Below, piece by piece: positions 15,846-26,219 of a DNA stretch of 64,000 nt (position 1 is the first letter of the stretch; the number at the start of each line of letters is the position of its first letter). The notes below the pieces were generated by a model. The model had not been told where the DNA came from. It ran no database searches and was given only the letters and a program-made list of their open reading frames with translations. Made by a program: the position numbers and the translations under genes. This DNA comes from Lachnoclostridium sp. An181 (lineage in GTDB: Bacteria > Bacillota > Clostridia > Lachnospirales > Lachnospiraceae), in assembly GCF_002160325.1 (NCBI RefSeq), contig NZ_NFKJ01000005.1, forward strand, positions 62,001-126,000, written 5' to 3'.

Positions 15846-18800
15846 TTACTTTCTTCCTTTGAATATTCTTCCGCACATTTCTTTACATCTGCACCGGATT
15901 GACTGTTTCATCACGCGGAATATGCCCCACATTCCTGATTCCACGTCCCATCCAAAACTTCCTGAACGATACAGATAATCACCCGGACAGGAGGCTCCGC
16001 CTTTCAGCTCCATGTCAAAACGGTTCCCGATGCTGATTCCTCCCTGAATCGGGATTTCCCTGGACAAGTCGTCTTTTGGCTGTTCCCGCCACAAATGCCC
16101 GTGAATGGTCAGCGATACATTTCTTGGCTTATCTGCAGGCATCATTGTCCGGAAGATGACCCGGTCGCCTGAATACGCCTTGTATACAGGTGTTGCCGGA
16201 TCGCCATGGACTTTGCTGCTGAATACTTTCCACACCCGCGCATCCCTTGACAGCCGGTTTGCAAAACGTTCTGACCGGTAATTATATCCTTTTTCGCCGG
16301 TATCCTCCGCCTCGACCGCTTCCCCGCTGTCCGCTGCTGCTGTCTGGACTAAATTTCCCTGTGCATCCAGAAGACGGATCCCGTTCTGAATGAACAGTAC
16401 ATATTCCCGGAACGTTTCTGTTCCCGGCGCCGTTATCACTGCCTGTTCCGCATACGGATTTTTCTTTTTCGTAAAATTCTCATACCACCTCGCTCCTGTC
16501 GGTTCTACGATCACTGCTCCGAATAATCCGTGATATCTGTGGTTCCTCATATCTCCAAAAGACTGTAAGATACATGTTCCATATTCACGGTCCGCCTTCC
16601 AAAAATAACGCTTGCTCTCGCCGATTCCCACTGTCTGCTCTTTTGGATTATACCCCACATTGATCCCTGAATCATTGACAGGGTCATATTTCAGGAACTG
16701 AGGATTCAAAGAAACCCTGTTTGACGGCTTATGTTTCAGCTCAAGCGGCACGGTCGGATAATCAAAATAAGGGACCGGATGGTTCGGATCCAGGACATTG
16801 TGCAGCGTGACCTCCAGCCAGTCCCCGACATTTGCACGCAGTATCAGAGGCTTGGGAGTATACTTTCCGGCAAATACAAGATCCACATCTTCCAGAGGGA
16901 CAAAAATCAATCCGTCCGGATCATGATCCCCGTAGCGATTGTAAACAAGTTTTGTCTGGATCGCAGCCACTTCATAGCGTCTTACCACGTCATCTTTGCC
17001 CGGACACGGCGGCAGCGGCAAAATCATATCCTTACCTTTGCAGAGCGGTTTTAAGCATTTCTGATATCTGTCATAGGCCCGGACAATGCCCCAAAGACCC
17101 AGCCATGCATCGTCAATACCACCGAAATAGTACAGGTAATCTCCCGGCTGATAGGAATCTTTGATGTTAAGATTGAATGCCTCTGAAACTCCGGTTGTCT
17201 GTGAAACCGCCAATGGCGACCGTTCATCCTCCAGTTCTTTTCGCCATGACATTCCTGTTATATTAAACGCATGCTGTTCCTCATGTGCCCCGTCTATCAA
17301 GCGGATCATCAGTTCATCTCCCGGATACGTTTCCAAAACAGGCGTCGCCGGATCTCCATGCACGTAAGAGCTGAAAATATAGGCTGGGTCTTCGTGCTTT
17401 TTCAGTCTTTCCCTCATTGGCTCTGAACGGTAATTGATCCCCATTACTCCAGGATCGTCATGAGCCCCAGGGACAACCGGAGGATTCAGTGGATTTCCGT
17501 CTTTATCAAACAGGTTTGCAAAATCATGAACAAAAAGCGCAAATTCCCGGAACGATGTTCCATCTCTTCTTCGAATCACAGCCTGCGTCCCAAACCGCAG
17601 ATCTTTTCCGTTTCGTATATTATGAAAAGTCGCGCCTGCCTCCTCGATGATCAAGGCCCCAAACACGCCATGGAATTGATGTGCATTTGCAAACAAATGG
17701 TCATGGAAAAATACGGTCCGCAATTCTTCATCCGCAAAAAAACGCTCTACCAGAGTTTCATATTTTCTGGCTCCTGCGATATTATTCCAGCCGTTTGCCG
17801 CTCCATCGGAAGTAATCGTATCAAATTTAACCAAATGCACATGATGTCCTACAATGTCTGTTCTTGTTCTAAGCTGAAACGCATTTGCCTCCAGATATTC
17901 CGGAAGCAGATTCGTGGTCCGCAGTTCAATACAGTCTCCGGCATTGGCACGTATTACCAATGGCTCCACACTGATTTTCTGCTCCTCCACCATACGGATA
18001 TAAGATTCCAGACCTCCAAAACGCTCCAGTTCTTCTTTTAATACAAAGAAACGCCCCTCCGGATCGTGCCAGCCATATTGATTGTACGTAAGTTTTGCCT
18101 GTACGAGAGCAATCTCAAAGACTTTCACATTTTCGCACTGCTTTTCTATCTCCAAACATTTTTTGCAGTCGCCGCGCTCTTCGTCGATCTCGAAACACTC
18201 TTTACAGTCTCTGCACTCTTCATCGATCTCAAAACACTTTTTGCAGTCTCTGCACTTTGAACATTCGCCTGTTGTGTGGCAAGGACAAGTATCTGTATAC
18301 AATGCTCCGGGAACTGCATTTTCCACAAAATTTGCTTCCTCCAGAGGCGTTGGACATGCCACTGGATTTCCTTTGGCATCCAATACTCCGCACGGCGGCT
18401 GATGCGGCGGTTTCCCCACTTCTCCAAAGATAAAGTTCGGGTATCCCGGATGAAGTTTATCTTTTTTTGGCGGCTGTTCCCGGTCTTTTAACGGCAGAAG
18501 TGCCGGTATCGGTGTTCCGTCCGGAAGTTTGCCGTTTCCATCCTCCAGACGGTCATAGATCCTCCATAAGGTCCACATCCCTTCATGGAAATGCGGATAC
18601 AAATGACAGTGAAAAATCACATCTCCGATCACTCTGTTCCTGCTGCCCGCCCCATATAAAATATCCAATGTGTAGCATTCCTGAGGACTGATCGTAATCG
18701 AATCAATGATCGTAGAAACCGGATTTTCCGTTTCCAGTCTCCACTGGTGATTGTGGAGATGGAACACATGGGTTTCCTTGATTCCTCCATGAACCAGACG

Positions 18801-19631
18801 GATTTTCGCCGGATCTCCCACATATGCCCTGAGGATCGGGGGCGCCGGATCTCCATATACCCATGAACTCATGGAAATATCTTCCCCGGAATCTACAGGG
18901 TCATGCGACAGCGGCATCCGATTTCTCATGGGTTCAGAGCGATAGCTGATTGCCGTCGTGGAGGATGGCAATCCTGTCCGATGGTCAAGCGGAGGTTTCC
19001 CATCCTTATCCAGAATCTCCAGCTCATCATGAAAGAACACCGTATATTCTCGAAAAGCCGGTTTCCCAGGCTGGTAAATATCTGCCATCAATCCACTTTC
19101 CATTTCCTCCCCAGTCTCAGGATGAAACCATCTTGCGCCAGGCGGCTCCACGATCACCGCTCCAAACAGTCCATGAATGTTGGTGGCTTCTTCACTGCTT
19201 CTTGGATCGGCCATATCATGGAAAAGAAATACCCCTTCTGTATCAGCATACCACGTGTATTCTATTTCACCACATGTTGTACTGTCCTGATTGAATCCGG
19301 TACTGGTTCCGTCCGAAGTCATAACATCATATGCCAGCCCCTGTAAATGAATCGAAAGCCTTCGGTTTAACCGATTGCGAAATTTTACTTTTACGGTATC
19401 TCCAAGATTTACCCTCAGTACCAACGGCTCTACCTCTTCGTAAGGCTGAGGCGGCGTCTGGTGGAATCTTTGGAGCGCCTCTTTTTGTATTCTCTGCGAA
19501 TCTTGTTCCAACACATATAAAAGTCCATTGGGATCATAATCCCCGTACCTATTATATACAATGGGAATCTGTATTGCTTCCAGTGTAAAACGACGAATTC
19601 TGTTTTGGCAAGGATATTGACATAACTGCAT
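15846..19631 (-). CDS. Giant multicopper oxidase, MnxG-like, with cysteine-repeat insert
   Basis: A 1261-residue protein built of three tandem copies of a two-cupredoxin unit, each starting I..VYNRYGD.DP-like and containing FREY..F and NYRSE/MRxR motifs. Copper ligands are visible in unit 1 (HVFHLHNHQWRLE; HCHLYPHFHEGMW) and unit 2 (HHVHLVKFD; FFHDHLFANAHQFHG). Unit 3 has lost most of them (YRSGSFGWDVESGMW). The size and six-domain layout recall the manganese oxidase MnxG of Bacillus spores. Between units 1 and 2 lies a cysteine-rich insert with three repeats of the type CRDCKKCFEIDEE. There is no signal peptide. It is followed upstream in the operon by a DUF2935 gene ending 3 bases before. 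Confidence 0.85.
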   Translation of the reverse strand: MQLCQYPCQNRIRRFTLEAIQIPIVYNRYGDYDPNGLLYVLEQDSQRIQKEALQRFHQTPPQPYEEVEPLVLRVNLGDTVKVKFRNRLNRRLSIHLQGLAYDVMTSDGTSTGFNQDSTTCGEIEYTWYADTEGVFLFHDMADPRSSEEATNIHGLFGAVIVEPPGARWFHPETGEEMESGLMADIYQPGKPAFREYTVFFHDELEILDKDGKPPLDHRTGLPSSTTAISYRSEPMRNRMPLSHDPVDSGEDISMSSWVYGDPAPPILRAYVGDPAKIRLVHGGIKETHVFHLHNHQWRLETENPVSTIIDSITISPQECYTLDILYGAGSRNRVIGDVIFHCHLYPHFHEGMWTLWRIYDRLEDGNGKLPDGTPIPALLPLKDREQPPKKDKLHPGYPNFIFGEVGKPPHQPPCGVLDAKGNPVACPTPLEEANFVENAVPGALYTDTCPCHTTGECSKCRDCKKCFEIDEECRDCKECFEIDEERGDCKKCLEIEKQCENVKVFEIALVQAKLTYNQYGWHDPEGRFFVLKEELERFGGLESYIRMVEEQKISVEPLVIRANAGDCIELRTTNLLPEYLEANAFQLRTRTDIVGHHVHLVKFDTITSDGAANGWNNIAGARKYETLVERFFADEELRTVFFHDHLFANAHQFHGVFGALIIEEAGATFHNIRNGKDLRFGTQAVIRRRDGTSFREFALFVHDFANLFDKDGNPLNPPVVPGAHDDPGVMGINYRSEPMRERLKKHEDPAYIFSSYVHGDPATPVLETYPGDELMIRLIDGAHEEQHAFNITGMSWRKELEDERSPLAVSQTTGVSEAFNLNIKDSYQPGDYLYYFGGIDDAWLGLWGIVRAYDRYQKCLKPLCKGKDMILPLPPCPGKDDVVRRYEVAAIQTKLVYNRYGDHDPDGLIFVPLEDVDLVFAGKYTPKPLILRANVGDWLEVTLHNVLDPNHPVPYFDYPTVPLELKHKPSNRVSLNPQFLKYDPVNDSGINVGYNPKEQTVGIGESKRYFWKADREYGTCILQSFGDMRNHRYHGLFGAVIVEPTGARWYENFTKKKNPYAEQAVITAPGTETFREYVLFIQNGIRLLDAQGNLVQTAAADSGEAVEAEDTGEKGYNYRSERFANRLSRDARVWKVFSSKVHGDPATPVYKAYSGDRVIFRTMMPADKPRNVSLTIHGHLWREQPKDDLSREIPIQGGISIGNRFDMELKGGASCPGDYLYRSGSFGWDVESGMWGIFRVMKQSIRCRCKEMCGRIFKGRK

Positions 19632-19634
19632 TGT

Positions 19635-20537
19635 TTATTCTCCTTCCTGTTTCAGAATACGGAGATAATGATTCGCTTCACGAAGCACATGATCCGCCAG
19701 CAATGGTAGGATAATGGAACGTATATCGCATCCGGTAATCCCTTTTGTACCTGCTGCTTTGAAATCGCGATATCGCTTTGTGGTTTCCAGTGTTCTTTTT
19801 GTCAATCCGTTCATCGTTTTGCAGTCCTGCCGTTTCGCCTCCTCCAAAAGCCGGAAGTAATCCTCTGCAAATGTATCTGCTGTTTCTACGAGTTCACACT
19901 CTGTCGGGTCAAGCAATCCACGGATAAACAATGCATGTTCCATCATAATCTGATTCCAGAACAATTCCGTCTCAACGATATTTTCTGACGACATGCACGT
20001 TTTTTCCTCCAACATTGTTATAATCTGCCGATATAATTCTGCCTCCCGAATGATATGCTCAATCAACAACGGATAATTGGCAGTGTATAACCTGCAGGAA
20101 GTAACCTCCCTCAATATCTGCTTTTTAAACATGATCAAACCGCTCAGCAAACGCAGAACATGCCGATTCAACTGACGTATCTGCCATACCATTCTTTTGT
20201 CCGCATATTTTGCACAGCCTGCCCGCAGTTTTTTCTCTGCCTGTGTGATCCGAAAATCAATCGGAATTTTTGTAAGTCTTCCTGTCTGCTGTTCCGCCAT
20301 TACCGTAAATTCTGTGAACACTTCTCCGGAACGCAGCACATCTTCTCCTACCATTCCGTCCGCAAGCCGCACGGTCTGCCGCAGTATTTTTTCAAATTCT
20401 TCACGAAACCAGTTTGCCTTGTTTCTGTATTCTGTTTCTCCTGCCGGAAAGGCAGCCTGAAGGAACAATGCATGCTCCTTCATAATTCTCCCGAAAAACA
20501 AATGTGTTTCCAGTGATGTTGTAATAAATTCTTTCAT
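19635..20537 (-). CDS. DUF2935 helical-bundle protein
   Basis: About 300 residues made of two similar halves, each a four-helix bundle: TTSLETHLFFGRIMKEHALFLQAAF in the first and NIVETELFWNQIMMEHALFIRGLLDPTE in the second, with HxxxE/H motifs later (LIEHIIREAELY; LADHVLREANHYLRIL). These fit DUF2935, a hemerythrin/ferritin-like metal-binding fold. It precedes the oxidase by 3 bases, so it is probably its metal-handling or assembly partner. I chose the Met at residue 5; the annotated frame begins at 20549. Confidence 0.75.
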   Translation of the reverse strand: MKEFITTSLETHLFFGRIMKEHALFLQAAFPAGETEYRNKANWFREEFEKILRQTVRLADGMVGEDVLRSGEVFTEFTVMAEQQTGRLTKIPIDFRITQAEKKLRAGCAKYADKRMVWQIRQLNRHVLRLLSGLIMFKKQILREVTSCRLYTANYPLLIEHIIREAELYRQIITMLEEKTCMSSENIVETELFWNQIMMEHALFIRGLLDPTECELVETADTFAEDYFRLLEEAKRQDCKTMNGLTKRTLETTKRYRDFKAAGTKGITGCDIRSIILPLLADHVLREANHYLRILKQEGE

Positions 20538-20549
20538 GCTTTTGCACAC

Positions 20550-20824
20550 TCTGTTATTTTCATATTCTTTATAATATATGTGAGTATCTAAAGTTTGGGG
20601 AGTTCGTTTTACTGACTGTTAAGATATGATCGGTTTCTAAATACATTTCTTTTTTCTGTATCGGTCGGTGTGGACAAATGTGTTAAAAAGCATACGACAA
20701 ATATTTATATTTCTTTTCTATAATTTGGTATTTTCTTGAGGCAAACAAAATCCTGGGGTGCGTTTTCATCGGTTCTTTGTTGTTTATCAGGCAGCTGTGC
20801 GCACTGGATGCACTTAGTAATGAA
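20550..20824. other. Spacer between oxidase operon and array 1 trailer end
   Basis: AT-rich, no gene. It holds the promoter region of the DUF2935-oxidase operon (minus strand) and the leader-distal flank of CRISPR array 1. Confidence 0.5.
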
Positions 20825-23800
20825 GTTTCCATACATCTCATGTTGTTGTTTATCTCTAAATTGCGAGGAAGTAGCATTAAATACTGCTACGTTTCAATAC
20901 ATCTCATGTTGTTGTTTATCCACAGTCTTAAAAGGAGGAACCGGAATGGCATACGCGTTTCAATACATCTCATGTTGTTGTTTATCGTATTCTGTTATCT
21001 ATTTGAAGCTAAATAGATCGGTTTCAATACATCTCATGTTGTTGTTTATCGTCAGATCTACAACGTATATATAATGCTTTGGGCTAGTTTCAATACATCT
21101 CATGTTGTTGTTTATCTCAGATCTGCAACGTATATACAATGCGCTCGGATAGTTTCAATACATCTCATGTTGTTGTTTATCGATGATATTGAGAGTATCA
21201 ACTTCGCCGGGTACATGTTTCAATACATCTCATGTTGTTGTTTATCCCGCACCTTTCATAAGAATGGTCGGAAAATTATCATGTTTCAATACATCTCATG
21301 TTGTTGTTTATCATACTCTTTCTGTTATGTTCTCATGCGCGGACGTCCGTTTCAATACATCTCATGTTGTTGTTTATCTCATTATTTTAGCGTAAAATAT
21401 ACGCCTTTAGAGGCGTTTCAATACATCTCATGTTGTTGTTTATCGCAAACAAAAAGCCACAGTCCAAAAGCTTAATCCTTGTTTCAATACATCTCATGTT
21501 GTTGTTTATCTATACCGGCTTGAAATTGTATCAAGTCGCTAACCGTTTCAATACATCTCATGTTGTTGTTTATCAATTAGTTTCGTGCCCAACGGAACAA
21601 GAAGCCATGTTTCAATACATCTCATGTTGTTGTTTATCAGGCTTTTTGCTACTGAATCCGATTACATTGAATATGGTTTCAATACATCTCATGTTGTTGT
21701 TTATCTTTTCGGGAAATGATAAGCAAAGCACTTGCAAATCAGTTTCAATACATCTCATGTTGTTGTTTATCTGCAAAAGCATAACGGTGCGGTTCTATTA
21801 ACATTGTTTCAATACATCTCATGTTGTTGTTTATCAGATTATGACCACGTTGTTAGGAACAACCGTAGAAAGTTTCAATACATCTCATGTTGTTGTTTAT
21901 CACAACTGCATACAATAGGGCAAGCGCAGGAACGAGTGTTTCAATACATCTCATGTTGTTGTTTATCTTGACTTCCTTCTAGTAAAGCACTATACCGCCC
22001 AGGTTTCAATACATCTCATGTTGTTGTTTATCTATAATAATCACCTGCCTTATTCAATTGTTTAAAAGTTTCAATACATCTCATGTTGTTGTTTATCCAT
22101 GAGCAATAATAAATCAGAAAGGATAGAAAGAAGTTTCAATACATCTCATGTTGTTGTTTATCCTTGAAAGACGACCGTAATTATATAAGGCATAGCACTG
22201 TTTCAATACATCTCATGTTGTTGTTTATCACGTTGCAGATAGAGGCGCAGGCAAGTACACAAGAGTTTCAATACATCTCATGTTGTTGTTTATCGATAAT
22301 GGTAGCCAGGGTATGAAAAGAAAAGATTGTTTCAATACATCTCATGTTGTTGTTTATCACGCCTTCATATTCGTTCTCATAGGCAGCAGGATGTTTCAAT
22401 ACATCTCATGTTGTTGTTTATCTATAGCATAGCTGGCATGTTGTAGCGTGGCAAGGTGGTTTCAATACATCTCATGTTGTTGTTTATCTAGGAAGGTTCA
22501 CGTATCCAAATTCACTTTCACCGTTTCAATACATCTCATGTTGTTGTTTATCAATCCCTACAATGTGAAACGCATGGCAAAGTAACAAGTTTCAATACAT
22601 CTCATGTTGTTGTTTATCTTCCGCATCGTGTGAAAGCAGGTATCACACATAACAAGTTTCAATACATCTCATGTTGTTGTTTATCTACTCTCCTACTATT
22701 ACAGAAAACACAGGGAACGAGTTTCAATACATCTCATGTTGTTGTTTATCGTCAATTCAAGCAATCAGACATAGCACTGTCTCAAAAGTTTCAATACATC
22801 TCATGTTGTTTATCCGAGCGTATATGGGTGGCTATACCATTCCACAGCGTTTCAATACATCTCATGTTGTTGTTTATCTTCTGTCTGCCGTTTGATTGCA
22901 AGCGCAAGAAGTGTTTCAATACATCTCATGTTGTTGTTTATCCAGACGTGTATGAATCCCCGTCTCAGAAAGCAACGTTTCAATACATCTCATGTTGTTG
23001 TTTATCAAAAATGCTTACAATGCTTTGCAACCAATCTGATGGTTTCAATACATCTCATGTTGTTGTTTATCGCCGATTTTTTACAAAATAAAAACCGACA
23101 ATCATAGTTTCAATACATCTCATGTTGTTGTTTATCGACTATGTGCTGTGCCTACGGTTTCGTAACCTTTGTTTCAATACATCTCATGTTGTTGTTTATC
23201 CTTCCTCGGCCAACCGGACACGCAACACATAAAAGCGTTTCAATACATCTCATGTTGTTGTTTATCGGACGGATTAGCGATCCGATGCGTTACCATTACG
23301 CCAGTTTCAATACATCTCATGTTGTTGTTTATCTGGATTGATTGTATTTACTCTATCTACAAATTCTTCAGTTTCAATACATCTCATGTTGTTGTTTATC
23401 CGCGATGCAGACTGTAAAGAAGAACGCGATACCAGTTTCAATACATCTCATGTTGTTGTTTATCGTTCCATCAACAAAATTCCACACGTGCTGTACATAT
23501 GTTTCAATACATCTCATGTTGTTGTTTATCAGAGGTTGGATTTATGAATAAAAACTTAACGAGTTGTTTCAATACATCTCATGTTGTTGTTTATCGCACT
23601 GTAAATTAAGTAGATTACACCAATAATAAGGTTTCAATACATCTCATGTTGTTGTTTATCCCCCCTTCATTACGCGCGCGACCTGCGGAGTTTTTTGTTT
23701 CAATACATCTCATGTTGTTGTTTATCGCGATGTCTATTAGAGGGTATGGCATATCTGCCATATGTTTCAATACATCTCATGTTGTTGTTTATCGGATAGG

Positions 23801-24648
23801 GAGGATAGGTAAAATGAAAATTGTATTTAAGTTTCAATACATCTCATGTTGTTGTTTATCGAAAAGCCATACTAGCAATGGGGAACATGTCAAAGTTTCA
23901 ATACATCTCATGTTGTTGTTTATCATATTTCTCTTATTTCAGTAATTCTTTCATGCATAGGTTTCAATACATCTCATGTTGTTGTTTATCTGAAGTAGAA
24001 GGAAAAACAGTTGACCCATCCACCGGGTTTCAATACATCTCATGTTGTTGTTTATCAAATCATCCCCTCTGTCCGATAAAAAGTTTATCACGTTTCAATA
24101 CATCTCATGTTGTTGTTTATCAAAAACTTGGAATAGAAAAACCAGGGACATTTATAAAGTTTCAATACATCTCATGTTGTTGTTTATCCCGACAAAAGGC
24201 TGTTGGGATCGGACAGCAGGACAGCGTTTCAATACATCTCATGTTGTTGTTTATCGAGAACTTGAACAGTCCGGAACAGAACCAGGTGAGTTTCAATACA
24301 TCTCATGTTGTTGTTTATCAGTAAAAGAAATCGCAAAAGAAAAGAACATTAGAATGTTTCAATACATCTCATGTTGTTGTTTATCGGGAAGTACAAGTGA
24401 TACAAGCAAAGACTGGTACTTGTTTCAATACATCTCATGTTGTTGTTTATCAATTATGAATTGTTTGAATGATATTTGGCAGGCGGGTTTCAATACATCT
24501 CATGTTGTTGTTTATCCGTAACCAGAACCGGAACAGGGATAATCGTGGCAGAGTTTCAATACATCTCATGTTGTTGTTTATCGGATTTACTGTACCATAA
24601 TCAATAGCTAAATAGTATGTTTCAATACATCTCATGTTGTTGTTTATC
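20825..24648 (-). CRISPR. CRISPR array 1, 59 repeats and 58 spacers
   Basis: Direct repeats of 30 bases, written on the plus strand as GTTTCAATACATCTCATGTT followed by GTTGTTTATC; spacers are 33-37 bases. I counted 59 repeats. On the minus strand the repeat ends in ATTGAAAC, the usual 8-base crRNA handle of type I-B/III systems, so the array is transcribed leftwards. The leader is on the right (24649-24909) next to cas2. The leftmost repeat (20825) has one mismatch, as expected for the oldest end. Repeat 31 (22788) has lost three bases. Two adjacent spacers (21051-21086, 21117-21151) are related. The spacer number indicates long and active acquisition. Confidence 0.98.
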
Positions 24649-24909
24649 TAACGCATTTGCGCCATTTCTCCATTTCATTATCCCCGATTTCCCCTTATTT
24701 TTCAAGCTTTTTTCATATTTTTACCAGGCGGTGTCCCAAATTCCCGTCACTGTTTCACAATCCCTGATTTTCCTTGTATTTCCCGGCTTTGTGACCTTTT
24801 CTCCATTTTTCCGCCTGGTAAAAATTCTCTTATATTTCCCCTGAACAGCAAAACCATAACCTATTTTCTGCTATTATAACCCCTTCGTTACACCCCTCAT
24901 CCTCTCTGA
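24649..24909 (-). promoter_or_regulatory. Leader of CRISPR array 1
   Basis: AT-rich region between the last repeat and cas2. It shares with the leader of array 2 the repeat-adjacent TAACG, the block TTATTTTTCAAGCTTTT and a widely spaced inverted repeat TTTTTACCAGGCGG (24718-24731) / CCGCCTGGTAAAAA (24811-24824). It should contain the array promoter and the integration signals for Cas1-Cas2. Confidence 0.8.
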
Positions 24910-25200
24910 TCAAATCATCAGATCCTCACCGGTCTCCTTTCCTCCGTTTCCAAGGACCTCTTCACCAAACACACTGTCATTCATCAATTTAATAATACAG
25001 ACAAAATCCTCTTCTTTATTAATCACTTTCTTTAGATCATTGCGCAGACTGATAAATTTCGATGGCGTCATCTCTCCTCGAAACACAGATTTCTGATAGT
25101 GGGACAGATACTTTTTGCAGACTTTAAAAACCTTTTGTACCCTTTTTTCTCCCACATCATAAAACAAAAATGCATAATTATAATTTAACTGTTTTTTCAT
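24910..25200 (-). CDS. cas2: Cas2 spacer-integration subunit
   Basis: About 96 residues, MKKQLNYNYAFLFYDVGEKRVQKVFKVCKKYLSHYQKSVFRGEMTPS, with the Cas2 ferredoxin-like start (YDV followed by R..K..K.C..YL...Q.SVF.G.). Cas2 dimers bridge Cas1 dimers during spacer integration. I chose the ATG at 25200, six bases after AAGG; a Met two codons earlier is possible. It overlaps cas1 by a few bases and is the last gene of the type I-B operon, adjacent to the array 1 leader. Confidence 0.93.
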   Translation of the reverse strand: MKKQLNYNYAFLFYDVGEKRVQKVFKVCKKYLSHYQKSVFRGEMTPSKFISLRNDLKKVINKEEDFVCIIKLMNDSVFGEEVLGNGGKETGEDLMI

Positions 25201-26198
25201 TAACATCCTTCTTTCAATGAAAACGGAATAAATGGTTTTTCTTCCAAAATATTTTTGATCAATTTATAACAGTCCAGTTTCAATGCTGTGCGATAACTGA
25301 CTTTTCTTTTTAATTTCGGATGTGCAAACACACTCTCCATTCTCGCCTCAAACGCCTCAATAAATATTTTTCTTCCTTCTTCATTTAACAGACAGTAATT
25401 CACCCGTCTGTCAAAGTGTTTTGTCACCTGAAGTTTCCGGTTGTTTACCAGATCAAATATTGTCCGAAATACGATCGCTGGCTTAAATACCTCGCTTAAA
25501 TCCAGACTCAAAGAGAAACGTCCCTCTGACGGCTCGTGCAGAAAACTGATTCTTGCGTCCAGGTGGGTCTGGGAAATTGCGGATATTGTCTTTGTGTAAA
25601 GTAATGTATTTCCAAAGGATACCAGAGCATTCATCGGGTTGTCCGGTGGCCGCTTTACCCTTTTATTCATCACAAAATCTTCCGGGAGAAAATATTGGAA
25701 GTCATTATAAAATTTCATCCACACTTCTCCCTCAACTGCCAGCAATTCTTTAATTCCGGCTGCATTCTCCACCTGATCAAAAAATACATTTTTAATCCAG
25801 TCAATGGTTTCTTTTACTTCCTTTTTATTATGTTTATAGTAATGATAAAGTATCTCATAAATATTTTCTCCAATGCCCCGCACAATTGCCTTTGCGATTT
25901 CCATTCTGCGGTTCTGGAATGTTTCCACCTGTTTCACGAGCAGCCTGCCACTCAGATAATGATCCCTGGGATAAAATGTTCCGCTGTATCCTCCATAATA
26001 ATTAAAATAATGAACGATCACATGGTTCTGGGCAAGAAAATCCAGCAGTTTTGTGTTGATACTGACTTCATTCATACAATAAATCTCTTTTGTGTTCTCT
26101 ATTGGAATATACACGTTTTTCCCGTTTTTACGAAAACAGAGGGAATTATCTTTTCTGTTCAATTCTCCCATGGACATAATATATCTCGTACTTCCCAT
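25200..26198 (-). CDS. cas1: Cas1 integrase
   Basis: About 332 residues, starting MGSTRYIMSMGELNRKDNSLCF. The conserved catalytic region is visible: KRPPDNPMNALVSFGNTLLY, THLDARISFLHEPSEGRFSLSLDLSEVFKP, with the metal-binding His and Asp/Glu. Cas1 is the metal-dependent integrase that inserts spacers at the leader-repeat junction. The start at 26198 has AAGGTGAG upstream, while the longer frame begins inside this site. As the only Cas1 in the window, it probably serves both arrays. Confidence 0.95.
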   Translation of the reverse strand: MGSTRYIMSMGELNRKDNSLCFRKNGKNVYIPIENTKEIYCMNEVSINTKLLDFLAQNHVIVHYFNYYGGYSGTFYPRDHYLSGRLLVKQVETFQNRRMEIAKAIVRGIGENIYEILYHYYKHNKKEVKETIDWIKNVFFDQVENAAGIKELLAVEGEVWMKFYNDFQYFLPEDFVMNKRVKRPPDNPMNALVSFGNTLLYTKTISAISQTHLDARISFLHEPSEGRFSLSLDLSEVFKPAIVFRTIFDLVNNRKLQVTKHFDRRVNYCLLNEEGRKIFIEAFEARMESVFAHPKLKRKVSYRTALKLDCYKLIKNILEEKPFIPFSLKEGC

Positions 26199-26219
26199 AT
26201 TTCTCACCTTTTCTTTTGT

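Noticed and set aside
18066-18491. Plus- and minus-strand cysteine or serine-rich frames over the oxidase insert
   Set aside because: They are shadow frames of the tandem repeat in the oxidase gene.
20736-24521. Many plus-strand open frames rich in SIHLMLLFI, FQYISCCCLS or FNTSHVVVY
   Set aside because: They are translations of the CRISPR repeat of array 1 in three frames, not genes.
24450-24635. Minus-strand frame with INNNMRCIET repeats
   Set aside because: It is CRISPR repeat sequence read on the transcribed strand.
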